From Cognatiyoonia koreensis (GTDB lineage Bacteria > Pseudomonadota > Alphaproteobacteria > Rhodobacterales > Rhodobacteraceae): a DNA stretch of 64,000 nt. The first letter of the stretch is position 1; every line of letters begins with the position of its first letter. This document shows, one piece after another, positions 26,820 to 36,088 of the stretch. The position numbers and the translations under genes were made by a program. The stretch spans positions 558,001 through 622,000 of the forward strand of contig NZ_FOIZ01000001.1 in NCBI RefSeq assembly GCF_900109295.1, given 5' to 3'. The notes below the pieces were generated by a model. The model searched no databases and had not been told where the DNA came from. It was given only the letters and a program-made list of their open reading frames with translations.

Positions 26820-27848
26820 ATGACCGCGCATTTTCTCGCTTTCTGGAACCTCGAAAACCTGTTTGGTCCAGAGGATCATCCGCCCCGTATCGAATGGATC
26901 AAGAGCCGCGTCGCCAATGATTTGCGTGGTTGGACGCCGGAGCTTTACCAGACCAAGCTTGACCAGCTTGCCCGTATCATTGCCCAGATGAACGGTGGTG
27001 CGGGCCCTGACATTCTTGGGGTCTGCGAAGTCGAAGACGCCTTTGTTCTGAATGACTTGGTTGCCACATTGAATGTACCCAACCGCATCTATGGCGTGGC
27101 CCATGCCAATAGCGAACGTGACCGCCGCGGCATTGATACCGCGTTTCTGTTCGATACGGCGATGTATGATGTGGACCCTGATCTGATCTTCAATCACTTC
27201 GTTTTGCGGCGCACCGGTACGCGCGATATTTTGCAGGCGACATTCAAGACCGGTGCAGGTCAGGATCTGATCGTTCTGTGCAATCACTGGCCGTCGCGGT
27301 CAGGTGGCACCGTCGAAAGCGCCGGTTTTCGCGCGACGGCTGGCGAAACGCTTGGCTATTGGCACCAGCGTATTCTGGAGGAATGCGGCGACCGCGCGGC
27401 TGTCGTTGCCTTTGGCGATTTCAATGACGATCCCTTTGATCCGTCCTTGCGGTTCAACGCCGTTGCGGGTCGCGAACGCGGCGACGTGGTGCGCGGGCGG
27501 TCGGCACAGTTTTACAATTTTGCCTGGGAGTATTTGCAGTATCAAGCCACGGATGCAGAGGGTAATCCGAAGACGCTGGATGGTACGTTGTACTTTCGCG
27601 GGGACGGGAATGTCTTTGATCAGGTGCTTGTCAACCGGTCTGTGCTTGACGGGAAGGGCCCGTTTACCGTGGTGGATGGTTCGGCAGGTGTGCTTGCCTT
27701 TGCAGAAATGGTCAGTCCGTCCGTCAGCTTTGGCCCGATCCGGTTCGGATTGCCAAAGGGCGATGCAGACCGGAACGTCAATACCGCCGGGTTCAGCGAT
27801 CACTTTCCGGTATCGATCACCCTGACCGAGGCCGCGCCGATCGCATGA
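26820..27848 (+). CDS. Endonuclease/exonuclease/phosphatase-fold protein
   Basis: A 342-residue cytoplasmic-looking protein of the EEP (DNase I-like) superfamily. It has FWNLENLFG at the first strand, CEVEDAFVLNDL with the metal-binding Glu, CNHWPSRSGG, AFGDFNDDPFD and the terminal SDHFPVS. The substrate may be DNA or a phosphodiester; the NHWPSR pattern recalls Mg-dependent nuclease-like enzymes. Its 3' end overlaps the converging EamA gene by 32 bases. Confidence 0.88.
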   Translation: MTAHFLAFWNLENLFGPEDHPPRIEWIKSRVANDLRGWTPELYQTKLDQLARIIAQMNGGAGPDILGVCEVEDAFVLNDLVATLNVPNRIYGVAHANSERDRRGIDTAFLFDTAMYDVDPDLIFNHFVLRRTGTRDILQATFKTGAGQDLIVLCNHWPSRSGGTVESAGFRATAGETLGYWHQRILEECGDRAAVVAFGDFNDDPFDPSLRFNAVAGRERGDVVRGRSAQFYNFAWEYLQYQATDAEGNPKTLDGTLYFRGDGNVFDQVLVNRSVLDGKGPFTVVDGSAGVLAFAEMVSPSVSFGPIRFGLPKGDADRNVNTAGFSDHFPVSITLTEAAPIA

Positions 27849-28740
27849 ACAGCGACCGCAAACCCAACCATTGGCTGATCGCCAGACCGGTGAGGATCAT
27901 GCCAAGTGCTACGAAAAAACGCAGGGGCAGGTCTTCCTTCAGGATCAGCGCCCCGAATACGACTGCCCAGAGCGGGACCTGATAGTTCACCAGAGTCATG
28001 AATACCGCCCCTGCCGTGCGGATCGTCACGACCCGGATCAGTGCGGCGAGTGCTGTCGGGATCAGGCCAAGGAAGATGATCGCATAGGATGCGCGCGTGC
28101 CATCCCATGCGGGAATGCCTTCGAACAGGAACATCGCGGGCAACAAAGCTGCTGCGCCGACTGTCAGTGTCAAAGCCGCCATGACGATCGAGTCAATGGG
28201 TGGGCAACGCCGGGTCATGATGCTGGACACCGCATAGGACAGTGACGCGAGAATGCAGGCGATCTGGCCAAGCGGTTCAAGCCCTGAGCCGATCCGCAAG
28301 ACGCCCGGACCGATCAGAACAAGTGCCCCGATAAATCCCAGCACCACCCCGACCAGCTTGCGCGATGACATTTTTTCATCCGTGAAAACATGGGCGAGGG
28401 GCAGAACAAACAGCGGCAAGGCGGCCATCGAAATTCCGGCAAAGGCGGACGGCACATACTGTTGTCCCCAGCTGAGCAGCGCGAAGGGCAGGGCCGTGTT
28501 CAACAGGCCGATCAGGACAAGATATTTCACGAGGCGGCCAGAAATATCCGGCATGGGTCGTCCCATGGCGAACATCAGGCCCAGCAGCGCGACCGCACCC
28601 AAGGTTGTGCGCGCGCAGGCGACCGTCAGCGGTCCGAACCCTTCGAGTGCAATGGACACTACCATGAACGTGCCGCCCCAGATGACGCCGAGCGCCAGAA
28701 TGGACAGCCAGTTTGTCAGGGTGGGAGAGTCAGTCATCAA
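27817..28740 (-). CDS. EamA/DMT-family exporter
   Basis: A 307-residue, ten-segment membrane protein with two EamA repeats: WGGTFMVVSIALEGFGPLTV in the first, and a second repeat ending LPLRFFVALGMILTGLAIS. Substrate unknown. It is only distantly similar by eye to the exporter at 4779. It converges on the EEP gene with a 32-base 3' overlap and diverges from the hydrolase-like gene at 28917. Confidence 0.87.
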   Translation of the reverse strand: MMTDSPTLTNWLSILALGVIWGGTFMVVSIALEGFGPLTVACARTTLGAVALLGLMFAMGRPMPDISGRLVKYLVLIGLLNTALPFALLSWGQQYVPSAFAGISMAALPLFVLPLAHVFTDEKMSSRKLVGVVLGFIGALVLIGPGVLRIGSGLEPLGQIACILASLSYAVSSIMTRRCPPIDSIVMAALTLTVGAAALLPAMFLFEGIPAWDGTRASYAIIFLGLIPTALAALIRVVTIRTAGAVFMTLVNYQVPLWAVVFGALILKEDLPLRFFVALGMILTGLAISQWLGLRSLFMRSARPRSG

Positions 28741-28852
28741 GATGCCTTTGGGTTCCCTGTCTTGTGGGGCTTTCCGCGAAAGGCGGCAAGATCAAATAGA
28801 TGCGGTGCCGATTGTCCACTGTTTGCGACTTGTTTGTTTCTGGTTCTGACAG

Positions 28853-28879
28853 TGCTTGTGAAGATGTTCACCACAAGCA
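28853..28879. promoter_or_regulatory. 8-bp inverted repeat, candidate operator
   Basis: TGCTTGTG (28853-28860) and CACAAGCA (28872-28879) are perfect arms with an 11-base spacer, 37 bases before the ATG at 28917. Spacing of about two helical turns between arm centres suits a dimeric repressor. The remaining gap to the EamA gene shows nothing else recognisable. Confidence 0.45.
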
Positions 28880-28916
28880 TAAGTTGACCTAACGCAAACG
28901 CCCGAAGGAGTTCCCC

Positions 28917-29981
28917 ATGTCGATCAAGGTCAAGGATGGCAGCAATGCCCCGATTGGCGATGGTGATATCAACCGCTATATTTCGGCCGAAGGGTCCCAG
29001 CAAAGCTGGTTCAACCGGTCCCGCGAAGTGGTTTTTATCAACGGCATGGCGAACAGCCCGAAAAACCACATGGAAAGCGCGCTGGGGTTGTCTTTGATCC
29101 AAGGCTGTCCTGTCGTGGGCGTCTATAATCAGACCAATGGCTTTTGGGCCGATCTGGGTCAATGTCTGCGGGACAAAGGCGTCTTGGTCTTTGCGCAGGC
29201 GGGCGATTATGATTCTTGGGAAACAGGGTTCAATATCGCCTATCAGGCGGCAAAACTGAAATATCCAAGTGTCAGCAAGGTCGATTTCATGGAAGGCCTG
29301 ATTTCGGGCAATCCTGCGACGGTCAGCCTGTATCGCTATGTCTGTTCACGTACCTCAAGACAGCGCGACGCGCTCAAGCTGTTTGCGCATTCGCAAGGCA
29401 ACCTGATCACCAGCAATGCATTGACGGCTGTCGCTCTTGCCCTTGGCAAGAATGCAATCCGGGGGATGGAAGTCTACAGTTTTGGGTCACCCAGCCGCTT
29501 TTGGCCGCCGGGCATTACCCGGTATGACCATTCATTCACGTTCGATCCGGTGAGTTGGCTGAATTACCGCCACAGCTTCAAGAACATCAAGGTCGGATTT
29601 ACACCCGGCCTGATCTCTCACGGATTCGAGGTCTATATGAACCAGGATGCCGAATTCGTCGTGAACCGTTTTCGCTGGGGCGCGTTCCGGATGACGGCAA
29701 GCATGGACGAGGACGGGCTGGCCGAGTTCCTGACGACAATTGGCAACAACCCGCCGCGTTTGACCAAGATTTTCAACTGGCTGGTCAAGCATCACTATTC
29801 GGATTCAGATGATATCGCCGTTCAGTACACCGAAAAGATGCAGGCGAAACACGGTGCCCTCATGGCCAGCATCGCGCGGTCTGATCCCGCGTTTGTCCGG
29901 TTGCTGATCGCATGCATGGAAGACGGGCGGACTTTCCCGGACGAACGCCGTGCGATCACCTACCTCGAAGGATTGATCTGA
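28917..29981 (+). CDS. Unrecognised alpha/beta-hydrolase-like protein with AHSQG nucleophile motif
   Basis: A 354-residue protein I cannot place in a named family. VVFINGMANSPKNH near residue 38 looks like the first core strand with an oxyanion loop, and LKLFAHSQGNLIT puts Ser159 in a strand-turn-helix nucleophile elbow (xHSQG), as in lipases. A candidate acid and His are not certain; HSFTFDPVSWLNY (about 205-217) is a possible region. There is no signal peptide, and the C-terminal ~120 residues look helical. A strong AGGAG site precedes the ATG. It is monocistronic, with an inverted repeat upstream and a terminator downstream. Confidence 0.75.
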   Translation: MSIKVKDGSNAPIGDGDINRYISAEGSQQSWFNRSREVVFINGMANSPKNHMESALGLSLIQGCPVVGVYNQTNGFWADLGQCLRDKGVLVFAQAGDYDSWETGFNIAYQAAKLKYPSVSKVDFMEGLISGNPATVSLYRYVCSRTSRQRDALKLFAHSQGNLITSNALTAVALALGKNAIRGMEVYSFGSPSRFWPPGITRYDHSFTFDPVSWLNYRHSFKNIKVGFTPGLISHGFEVYMNQDAEFVVNRFRWGAFRMTASMDEDGLAEFLTTIGNNPPRLTKIFNWLVKHHYSDSDDIAVQYTEKMQAKHGALMASIARSDPAFVRLLIACMEDGRTFPDERRAITYLEGLI

Positions 29982-29990
29982 GACGCAAAA

Positions 29991-30010
29991 GGGCACCCAG
30001 TTGGGTGCCC
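29991..30010 (-). terminator. Bidirectional intrinsic terminator between hydrolase gene and ilvC
   Basis: GGGCACCCA (29991-29999) / TGGGTGCCC (30002-30010) form a 9-bp stem. On the minus strand it is followed by TTTT, so it ends ilvC transcripts well. On the plus strand only TT follows, so termination there is weaker. Confidence 0.8.
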
Positions 30011-30035
30011 TTCGTCGTTGTGATCCGATAAAAGA

Positions 30036-31184
<1,149 letters not shown>

Positions 31185-31186
31185 TC

Positions 31187-31642
31187 ATGTTAGATAGCGA
31201 TGATCGTGCGATTTTGCGCCAAATGCAGGCAGACCCGAGCCTGGGTGTGCCTGACATTGCTGATCGTGTGGGGATGACCGCCGCGCGGGTGACCCGCCGC
31301 ATCGAAAAGCTTGTCGCGGCTGGCGTGCTGCTGGGGCAGGAGGCTGTGATCGACTGGGCCGCCTTGGGGTTTAGCGTACATGTGTCCCTGCGCATCACAC
31401 TCGACAAGACGCAGGCGCGCGCCTTTGACGAATTCATTGCTGCTGCGCGCGCGGTCCGTGAGGTCATCGAAATCCAGACGTTTCTGGGTCGCGTCGATGT
31501 ACGTCTTTCGCTGGTTGCCCGTGATTTGGCGCATTATCAACAGCTGTACCGCGAGAACGTCCTGACCTTGCCTCATATCGCCGATATCGAGGCATTGATG
31601 GATGTGGCGAACGTGAAATCCGAACGGCGGCTGCCGCTATGA
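31187..31642 (+). CDS. Lrp/AsnC-family regulator, first of a tandem pair
   Basis: A 151-residue protein with an N-terminal winged HTH (DRAILRQMQADPSLGVPDIADRVGM, read here as DIADRVGMTAARVTRRIEKL for the recognition part) and a C-terminal ligand-binding RAM domain. The ATG at 31187 is chosen by homology; an in-frame TTG at 31151 is a weaker alternative. It is divergent from ilvC and overlaps the second Lrp gene by 4 bases. Confidence 0.9.
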   Translation: MLDSDDRAILRQMQADPSLGVPDIADRVGMTAARVTRRIEKLVAAGVLLGQEAVIDWAALGFSVHVSLRITLDKTQARAFDEFIAAARAVREVIEIQTFLGRVDVRLSLVARDLAHYQQLYRENVLTLPHIADIEALMDVANVKSERRLPL

Positions 31643-32091
31643 TGCTGGATGAGATAGACCGCGCCCTATTGAAGGCGCTGCAATTGGATGCTGCGCAATC
31701 CACCACGCGGTTGGGCAAGAAACTGGGGTTGAGCCAGCCTGCGACGTGGCGGCGCATCAAACGGTTGCAGGAAATCGGCGTGATCCGGGGCCGGCAACTG
31801 CGCCTTGATGCTGAGAAGCTCGGGTTCAGGGTGACGGTGTTTCTGGGCATCAAGCTGGCCACCAAAGGCCGCGTGAGCCTTGAGGATTTCGAGCGGGCGA
31901 TTGGTGGCATTCCCGAAGTGCAGACTGTGGATCACGTGCTGGGACTTTACGATTACCGGTTGCGTGTTGTTGCCCGTGATCTGGCGGATTTTGAACGGGT
32001 GCTGCGGCGACGGATCATGACATTGCCGGGCGTGGGCGACGTTGAAGCCAATGTTCTGCTGAGTGAAGAACGCCGGCCGGGGCCGCTTTAA
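31639..32091 (+). CDS. Lrp/AsnC-family regulator, second of a tandem pair
   Basis: 150 residues. The HTH (STTRLGKKLGLSQPATWRRI) is followed by the RAM domain with VQTVDHVLGLYDYRLRVVA. Sequence differs clearly from the first copy, so this is an old pair that could form heteromers. The ATG overlaps the TGA of the first gene. The shared unit and its position opposite ilvC point to amino-acid control. Confidence 0.92.
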   Translation: MMLDEIDRALLKALQLDAAQSTTRLGKKLGLSQPATWRRIKRLQEIGVIRGRQLRLDAEKLGFRVTVFLGIKLATKGRVSLEDFERAIGGIPEVQTVDHVLGLYDYRLRVVARDLADFERVLRRRIMTLPGVGDVEANVLLSEERRPGPL

Positions 32092-32148
32092 CCAATCATT
32101 AAGTATCCCGCGGTTAAACTCGCATGGGCTATTGTCTGATTGGAACGC

Positions 32149-32904
32149 ATGTCACGAATCCTTACCACCTGGCCCGGAGTCGTCTTTATTGCATTCCTGA
32201 CGACCCTGGCTGCGATCTTTGTCGCATCGGTGCTTGCCTTCATGTTGTATGCGCCGGCGCACCAGTCCGAGGCCATGCGCAATACGCCGTCCATCGCTTT
32301 TCTGACGGCATTTCCCTTTTGCATCTTTGTCTGGGCGCAGGTTCGCAAGAACATTCATTTGAGCCGCGAACTGCAGCGTATGGTGAACCGCGACCGGCTT
32401 ACCGATGTTGCGACCCGTGATTTCTTTTTCCGCCACATCGGCAAGATCTCGCAGTGTCAGGGGATTATTCTGATGGTGGACATCGATCATTTCAAAACGG
32501 TGAATGACACCCATGGCCATTTGGCTGGTGACGGCGTGATCCAGCACACGGCAAATGTGCTGCGCCGCAATCTGCGCCAGAGCGATATCGTTGCCCGTTT
32601 TGGCGGAGAGGAATTTATCGTCTTTCTCGCCAAACGGGACATGGAATCCGGATTGCGGGTTGCTGAGCGGATGCGAAAGGCGATTTCCGCTGAACCGCCC
32701 GTAAGTGACGGCACGCCGATTGCGGTGACTGTGTCGATTGGCGGGGCGCAGAAACGGGTTTGCGATTCGCTGGAGAAAGTGATCAAGGCCGCTGATGTGG
32801 CGCTTTATGCGGCGAAGAACGCCGGACGGGACCGGTCGGTCTTTGCGGATGATGTCCTGCCCACCGCGGCCCCCGGCATCGGAAGCGCTGCGAGCGCGAC
32901 CTGA
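32149..32904 (+). CDS. Membrane-anchored diguanylate cyclase
   Basis: 251 residues. Two N-terminal membrane segments (WPGVVFIAFLTTLAAIFVAS and PSIAFLTAFPFCIFVWAQV) are followed by a GGDEF domain. The active site is GGEEF at 152-156, and an inhibitory RxxD site (R143-D146) lies exactly five residues before it, so product feedback is expected. The domain makes cyclic di-GMP. There is no sensor domain apart from the membrane part. The ATG at 32149 is preferred to the TTG at 32140. No phosphodiesterase gene is adjacent. Confidence 0.93.
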   Translation: MSRILTTWPGVVFIAFLTTLAAIFVASVLAFMLYAPAHQSEAMRNTPSIAFLTAFPFCIFVWAQVRKNIHLSRELQRMVNRDRLTDVATRDFFFRHIGKISQCQGIILMVDIDHFKTVNDTHGHLAGDGVIQHTANVLRRNLRQSDIVARFGGEEFIVFLAKRDMESGLRVAERMRKAISAEPPVSDGTPIAVTVSIGGAQKRVCDSLEKVIKAADVALYAAKNAGRDRSVFADDVLPTAAPGIGSAASAT

Positions 32905-33003
32905 ATTAGCAACTGCCTTGGCATTGGGCTGTATACCGAAATAGACTTTGCTTTGCGCGGCTTGGCAGCATACGTCTGAGCCCGTTGCGAGGGAGGATCT
33001 GAC

Positions 33004-34131
33004 ATGGACGGCAATCAAACAGCGGTTGACCCTGACGGGCTGATGGAATTTTCAGTGGTCTTTACCGACCGGTCGCTGAACCACATGTCCAAGGCGTTTC
33101 AGGGTGTCATGAACGACATCCGCGAGATGCTGAAAGAGGTTTATAACGCCGATAAGGTCGCGCTTGTCCCAGGTGGGGGCACCTACGCGATGGAAGCGGT
33201 CGCACGCCAGTTCGGCAACGGCGCGCATGCGTTCGTTGTGCGCAACGGTTGGTTTTCCTACCGCTGGTCGCAGATTTTCGAGGCCGGTGATTTCACGGCA
33301 AAAACGACAGTGATGAAGGCGCGACAGGCGGGCAACGACACACGCGCCCCCTTTGCGCCAGCCCCGATCGAAGATGTGACCGCGGCCATTCGCGACGCCA
33401 AACCCGATGTTGTCTTTGCGCCGCATGTCGAAACATCGGCCGGGATCATTCTGCCCGATGACTACATCACCGCCCTTGCAGACGCGGCGCATGACGTTGG
33501 GGCGATCATGGTGCTGGATTGCATCGCGTCTGGTTGCGCATGGGTGGATATGAAGGCGACCGGTGTTGATGTCCTGATCTCTGCCCCGCAGAAAGGATGG
33601 TCCGCGACACCATCCGCCGGTCTGGTCATGATGTCCGACCGCGCGGTCGCGCGCATGGCGGATACGAACTCGAACAGCTTTACCGTCGATTTGAAGAAAT
33701 GGTCGGCGATCATGGACGCCTATGAAAACGGCGGCCATGCGTATCATGCCACGATGCCGACAGATGGTCTGAGGGCGTTTCGCGATACAATGCAGGAAAC
33801 CCGTGATTTCGGGTTTGCGAAACTGAAAGAGGCGCAATGGGCGCTGGGCAATGCTGTGCGCAAGGCGCTGGCCCACAAGGGCATCAAATCGGTCGCGGCA
33901 GACGGGTTTGGTGCACCGGGTGTCGTGGTCAGCTATACCGATGATCCGGATATCCAGAACGGCAGCAAGTTCGCAGCCCAGGGCATGCAAATTGCGGCGG
34001 GGGTGCCGCTGCAATGTGATGAGCCAGAAGATTTCCGCACCTTCCGCATTGGACTGTTCGGTCTGGACAAGCTTTACGATGTTGACGCGACATTGCAGCG
34101 GTTGTTGCCGGTGCTGGACAAGGTGCTTTAG
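33004..34131 (+). CDS. Class V aminotransferase (serine/alanine-glyoxylate type)
   Basis: A 375-residue PLP fold type I enzyme. The PLP lysine is Lys197 in SAPQKGWSATPSAG, after the cofactor-binding Asp of IMVLDCIASGCA. The overall pattern (LVPGGGTYAMEAVARQF at the start) fits the alanine/serine-glyoxylate aminotransferase group used in glyoxylate or photorespiration-like metabolism. Exact substrates are not determinable. A GGGAGG site precedes the ATG. Its stop overlaps the converging UbiH-type gene by 4 bases. Confidence 0.88.
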   Translation: MDGNQTAVDPDGLMEFSVVFTDRSLNHMSKAFQGVMNDIREMLKEVYNADKVALVPGGGTYAMEAVARQFGNGAHAFVVRNGWFSYRWSQIFEAGDFTAKTTVMKARQAGNDTRAPFAPAPIEDVTAAIRDAKPDVVFAPHVETSAGIILPDDYITALADAAHDVGAIMVLDCIASGCAWVDMKATGVDVLISAPQKGWSATPSAGLVMMSDRAVARMADTNSNSFTVDLKKWSAIMDAYENGGHAYHATMPTDGLRAFRDTMQETRDFGFAKLKEAQWALGNAVRKALAHKGIKSVAADGFGAPGVVVSYTDDPDIQNGSKFAAQGMQIAAGVPLQCDEPEDFRTFRIGLFGLDKLYDVDATLQRLLPVLDKVL

Positions 34132-35318
34132 CGGGCACCCAATCCCATTTGCATCAGGGTTGTGCGGATCGGTTTGATTCCGTGCAGCGCCTTGATTCCG
34201 AAGCCGCGCAGATCCTGCATGACCGGTTGTCCAGCGATGGATGCGCGGTTGAGCAGGTCGATCCCTGTCACGCGGAGCTTGATGTCGGCATGGCGCAGTT
34301 GCTGGTAGCGATCCAGCAGGGCGGGCACGCCGGGATCCGCGCGATGCGCCTCTGCCAGATCAAGCAGGCAAGCCAGATCCTTGAGCGACATGTTCAGCCC
34401 CTGCGCGCCGATCGGCGGCATGACATGGGCGGCTTCTGCCACAAGGGCCGTCCGCGGGCCGATGATGGTGTCGGCAATCTGGCTGACGATCGGCCAGCCC
34501 GTGCGCCGGGTGGCCAGATGCAGCGGGCCGTAGAAATGGCCGCTTCGCTCTGTCGCGGCATTCTCAAAATCCTGATCGGACAGCGTCAGCAGATGGTTCG
34601 CCGTCGCCCCATCCGTCATCCAGACCACTGCGGAACATGGCTTTCCATCGTGGTCGGGCAATGGGACGAGTGTGAAAGGGCCGCCCGAGCGATGGATTTC
34701 GGTCGATATATTGTTGTGCGGGGCGTCATGTGTCACGGCGAATGTCAGCGCCTTTTGCCCGTAGCGATACGTTTTCACATTGATGCCAATCGCGCTGCGC
34801 ACAGCCGACTGGCGCCCGTCCGCGCCGATTACCAGCTTGCCCGCGACAGTCGTTCCGTCGCTGAGTTTGACCAAAGCTGCTTGTGTGCGTGACAGCATCG
34901 CCGCAAAGCCGACACCGGGGCGGAAATCGACGTTTGGCAAGTCCTTCAGGCGCGCAACCATTTCGCGGCGCAGCAGCCAGTTCGGCAAGTTCCATCCAAA
35001 TGGTTCGGCGGAAATATCGCTGGCGTTGAAATCACGTTGGATCGCGGGATCGTTGCCCGCGTCGATGATCCGCATCGTTTCAAGCGCTGTCGCGTGCGGC
35101 TGAAGTGCATCCCACAAACCTGCCCGCGCAAGGAAATCCCGCGCCGGTTGCAGGAAAGCCGTGGTGCGCAGGTCTGCGCCGCTGTCGGATTGCGTGGTGA
35201 TCGGTGGGGCAGGGTCCACGATCACGACGCTAAACCCGGCGCTGCCAAAGGCTGCGGCGGCGGTCAGCCCGGCGACGCCGCCGCCTGAAATCAGAATGTC
35301 GGTTTGTTCTCGTGTCAT
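34128..35318 (-). CDS. UbiH/UbiF/Coq6-family FAD hydroxylase
   Basis: A 396-residue flavoprotein monooxygenase. FAD-binding motifs are ILISGGGVAGLTAAAAFG at the N-terminus, VIGADGRQSAVRSAIGI (the DG motif) and LVAEAAHVMPPIGAQGLNMS (the GD-type motif, here AE in place of GD). The family hydroxylates the ubiquinone ring at the membrane. Which ring position is served is not clear. It diverges from the GntR gene with a 116-base gap. Confidence 0.88.
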   Translation of the reverse strand: MTREQTDILISGGGVAGLTAAAAFGSAGFSVVIVDPAPPITTQSDSGADLRTTAFLQPARDFLARAGLWDALQPHATALETMRIIDAGNDPAIQRDFNASDISAEPFGWNLPNWLLRREMVARLKDLPNVDFRPGVGFAAMLSRTQAALVKLSDGTTVAGKLVIGADGRQSAVRSAIGINVKTYRYGQKALTFAVTHDAPHNNISTEIHRSGGPFTLVPLPDHDGKPCSAVVWMTDGATANHLLTLSDQDFENAATERSGHFYGPLHLATRRTGWPIVSQIADTIIGPRTALVAEAAHVMPPIGAQGLNMSLKDLACLLDLAEAHRADPGVPALLDRYQQLRHADIKLRVTGIDLLNRASIAGQPVMQDLRGFGIKALHGIKPIRTTLMQMGLGAR

Positions 35319-35434
35319 ATGCCAGACATAGCTTGCGCAAATGGCGCGGGAAAGGGGTTGCGACAGAACGCCTGTGCTTGCCCGACGGGGGTCTGCGGGA
35401 CTAGGGTAGGGTACGATGTGAAAGGTTTCGACAG

Positions 35435-36088
35435 ATGAACGATCCGCGCCAACCGCAGAAAGACGCCTATGCGTTGATTCTTGAGGCGATCGACAGCCAT
35501 ATCTACAAGCCGGGCGACAGGCTGGTCGAGAGTGAGCTGGCCGAGCGTTTGGGTGTCAGCCGCACACCGGTGCGCGAGGCGCTGCAGCGTCTTGAAACCC
35601 AGTCATTGCTGACACGTGACGGTCGATCCCTGATCGTGGCCTCGCTCGACCATTCGCAATTGTCAGAGCTTTACGTGGTGCGCGGCGAGTTGGAGGGTCT
35701 TGCCGCCCGTCTTGCCGCCCGCCATGCCACCCCAGAAGAGGTGACGGTGCTGCGCTCTATGCTGGACGCCGATCAGGCGTTGATCAACGATCCCGACGCC
35801 TTGAGCCGTGCCAATCGCCGCTTTCACAAGCAAATACATCTGGCATCGCATAACCGGTTTCTGGTGCAGCAACTGGACCTTGTGCACCGGTCCATGGCAC
35901 TTTTGGCGACGACTTCTATTTCCGCCGAAGGGCGCGGTGCGGATACACTAAAGGAACACGCGACCATTGTTGCGGCGATCGAGGCGGGCGATGGCGATGC
36001 GGCCTACAAAGCGCTGCGCGATCACATCAGTGAGGCATTTGTTGTCCGTCTGAAGCTGGATGCGCAGGCCGTCGAGGCGGCAGAGTAG
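35435..36088 (+). CDS. GntR-family transcriptional regulator (FCD/VanR type)
   Basis: 217 residues: an N-terminal winged HTH with GDRLVESELAERLGVSRTPVREALQRL truncated here to ESELAERLGVSRTPVREAL, then an all-helical FCD ligand domain with metal-binding positions in RRFHKQIHLASHN, and ISEAFV near the end. Such proteins respond to small organic acids. The 3' end overlaps the converging glycosyltransferase by 62 bases. Target genes cannot be assigned; the divergent UbiH-type gene is a candidate. Confidence 0.92.
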   Translation: MNDPRQPQKDAYALILEAIDSHIYKPGDRLVESELAERLGVSRTPVREALQRLETQSLLTRDGRSLIVASLDHSQLSELYVVRGELEGLAARLAARHATPEEVTVLRSMLDADQALINDPDALSRANRRFHKQIHLASHNRFLVQQLDLVHRSMALLATTSISAEGRGADTLKEHATIVAAIEAGDGDAAYKALRDHISEAFVVRLKLDAQAVEAAE

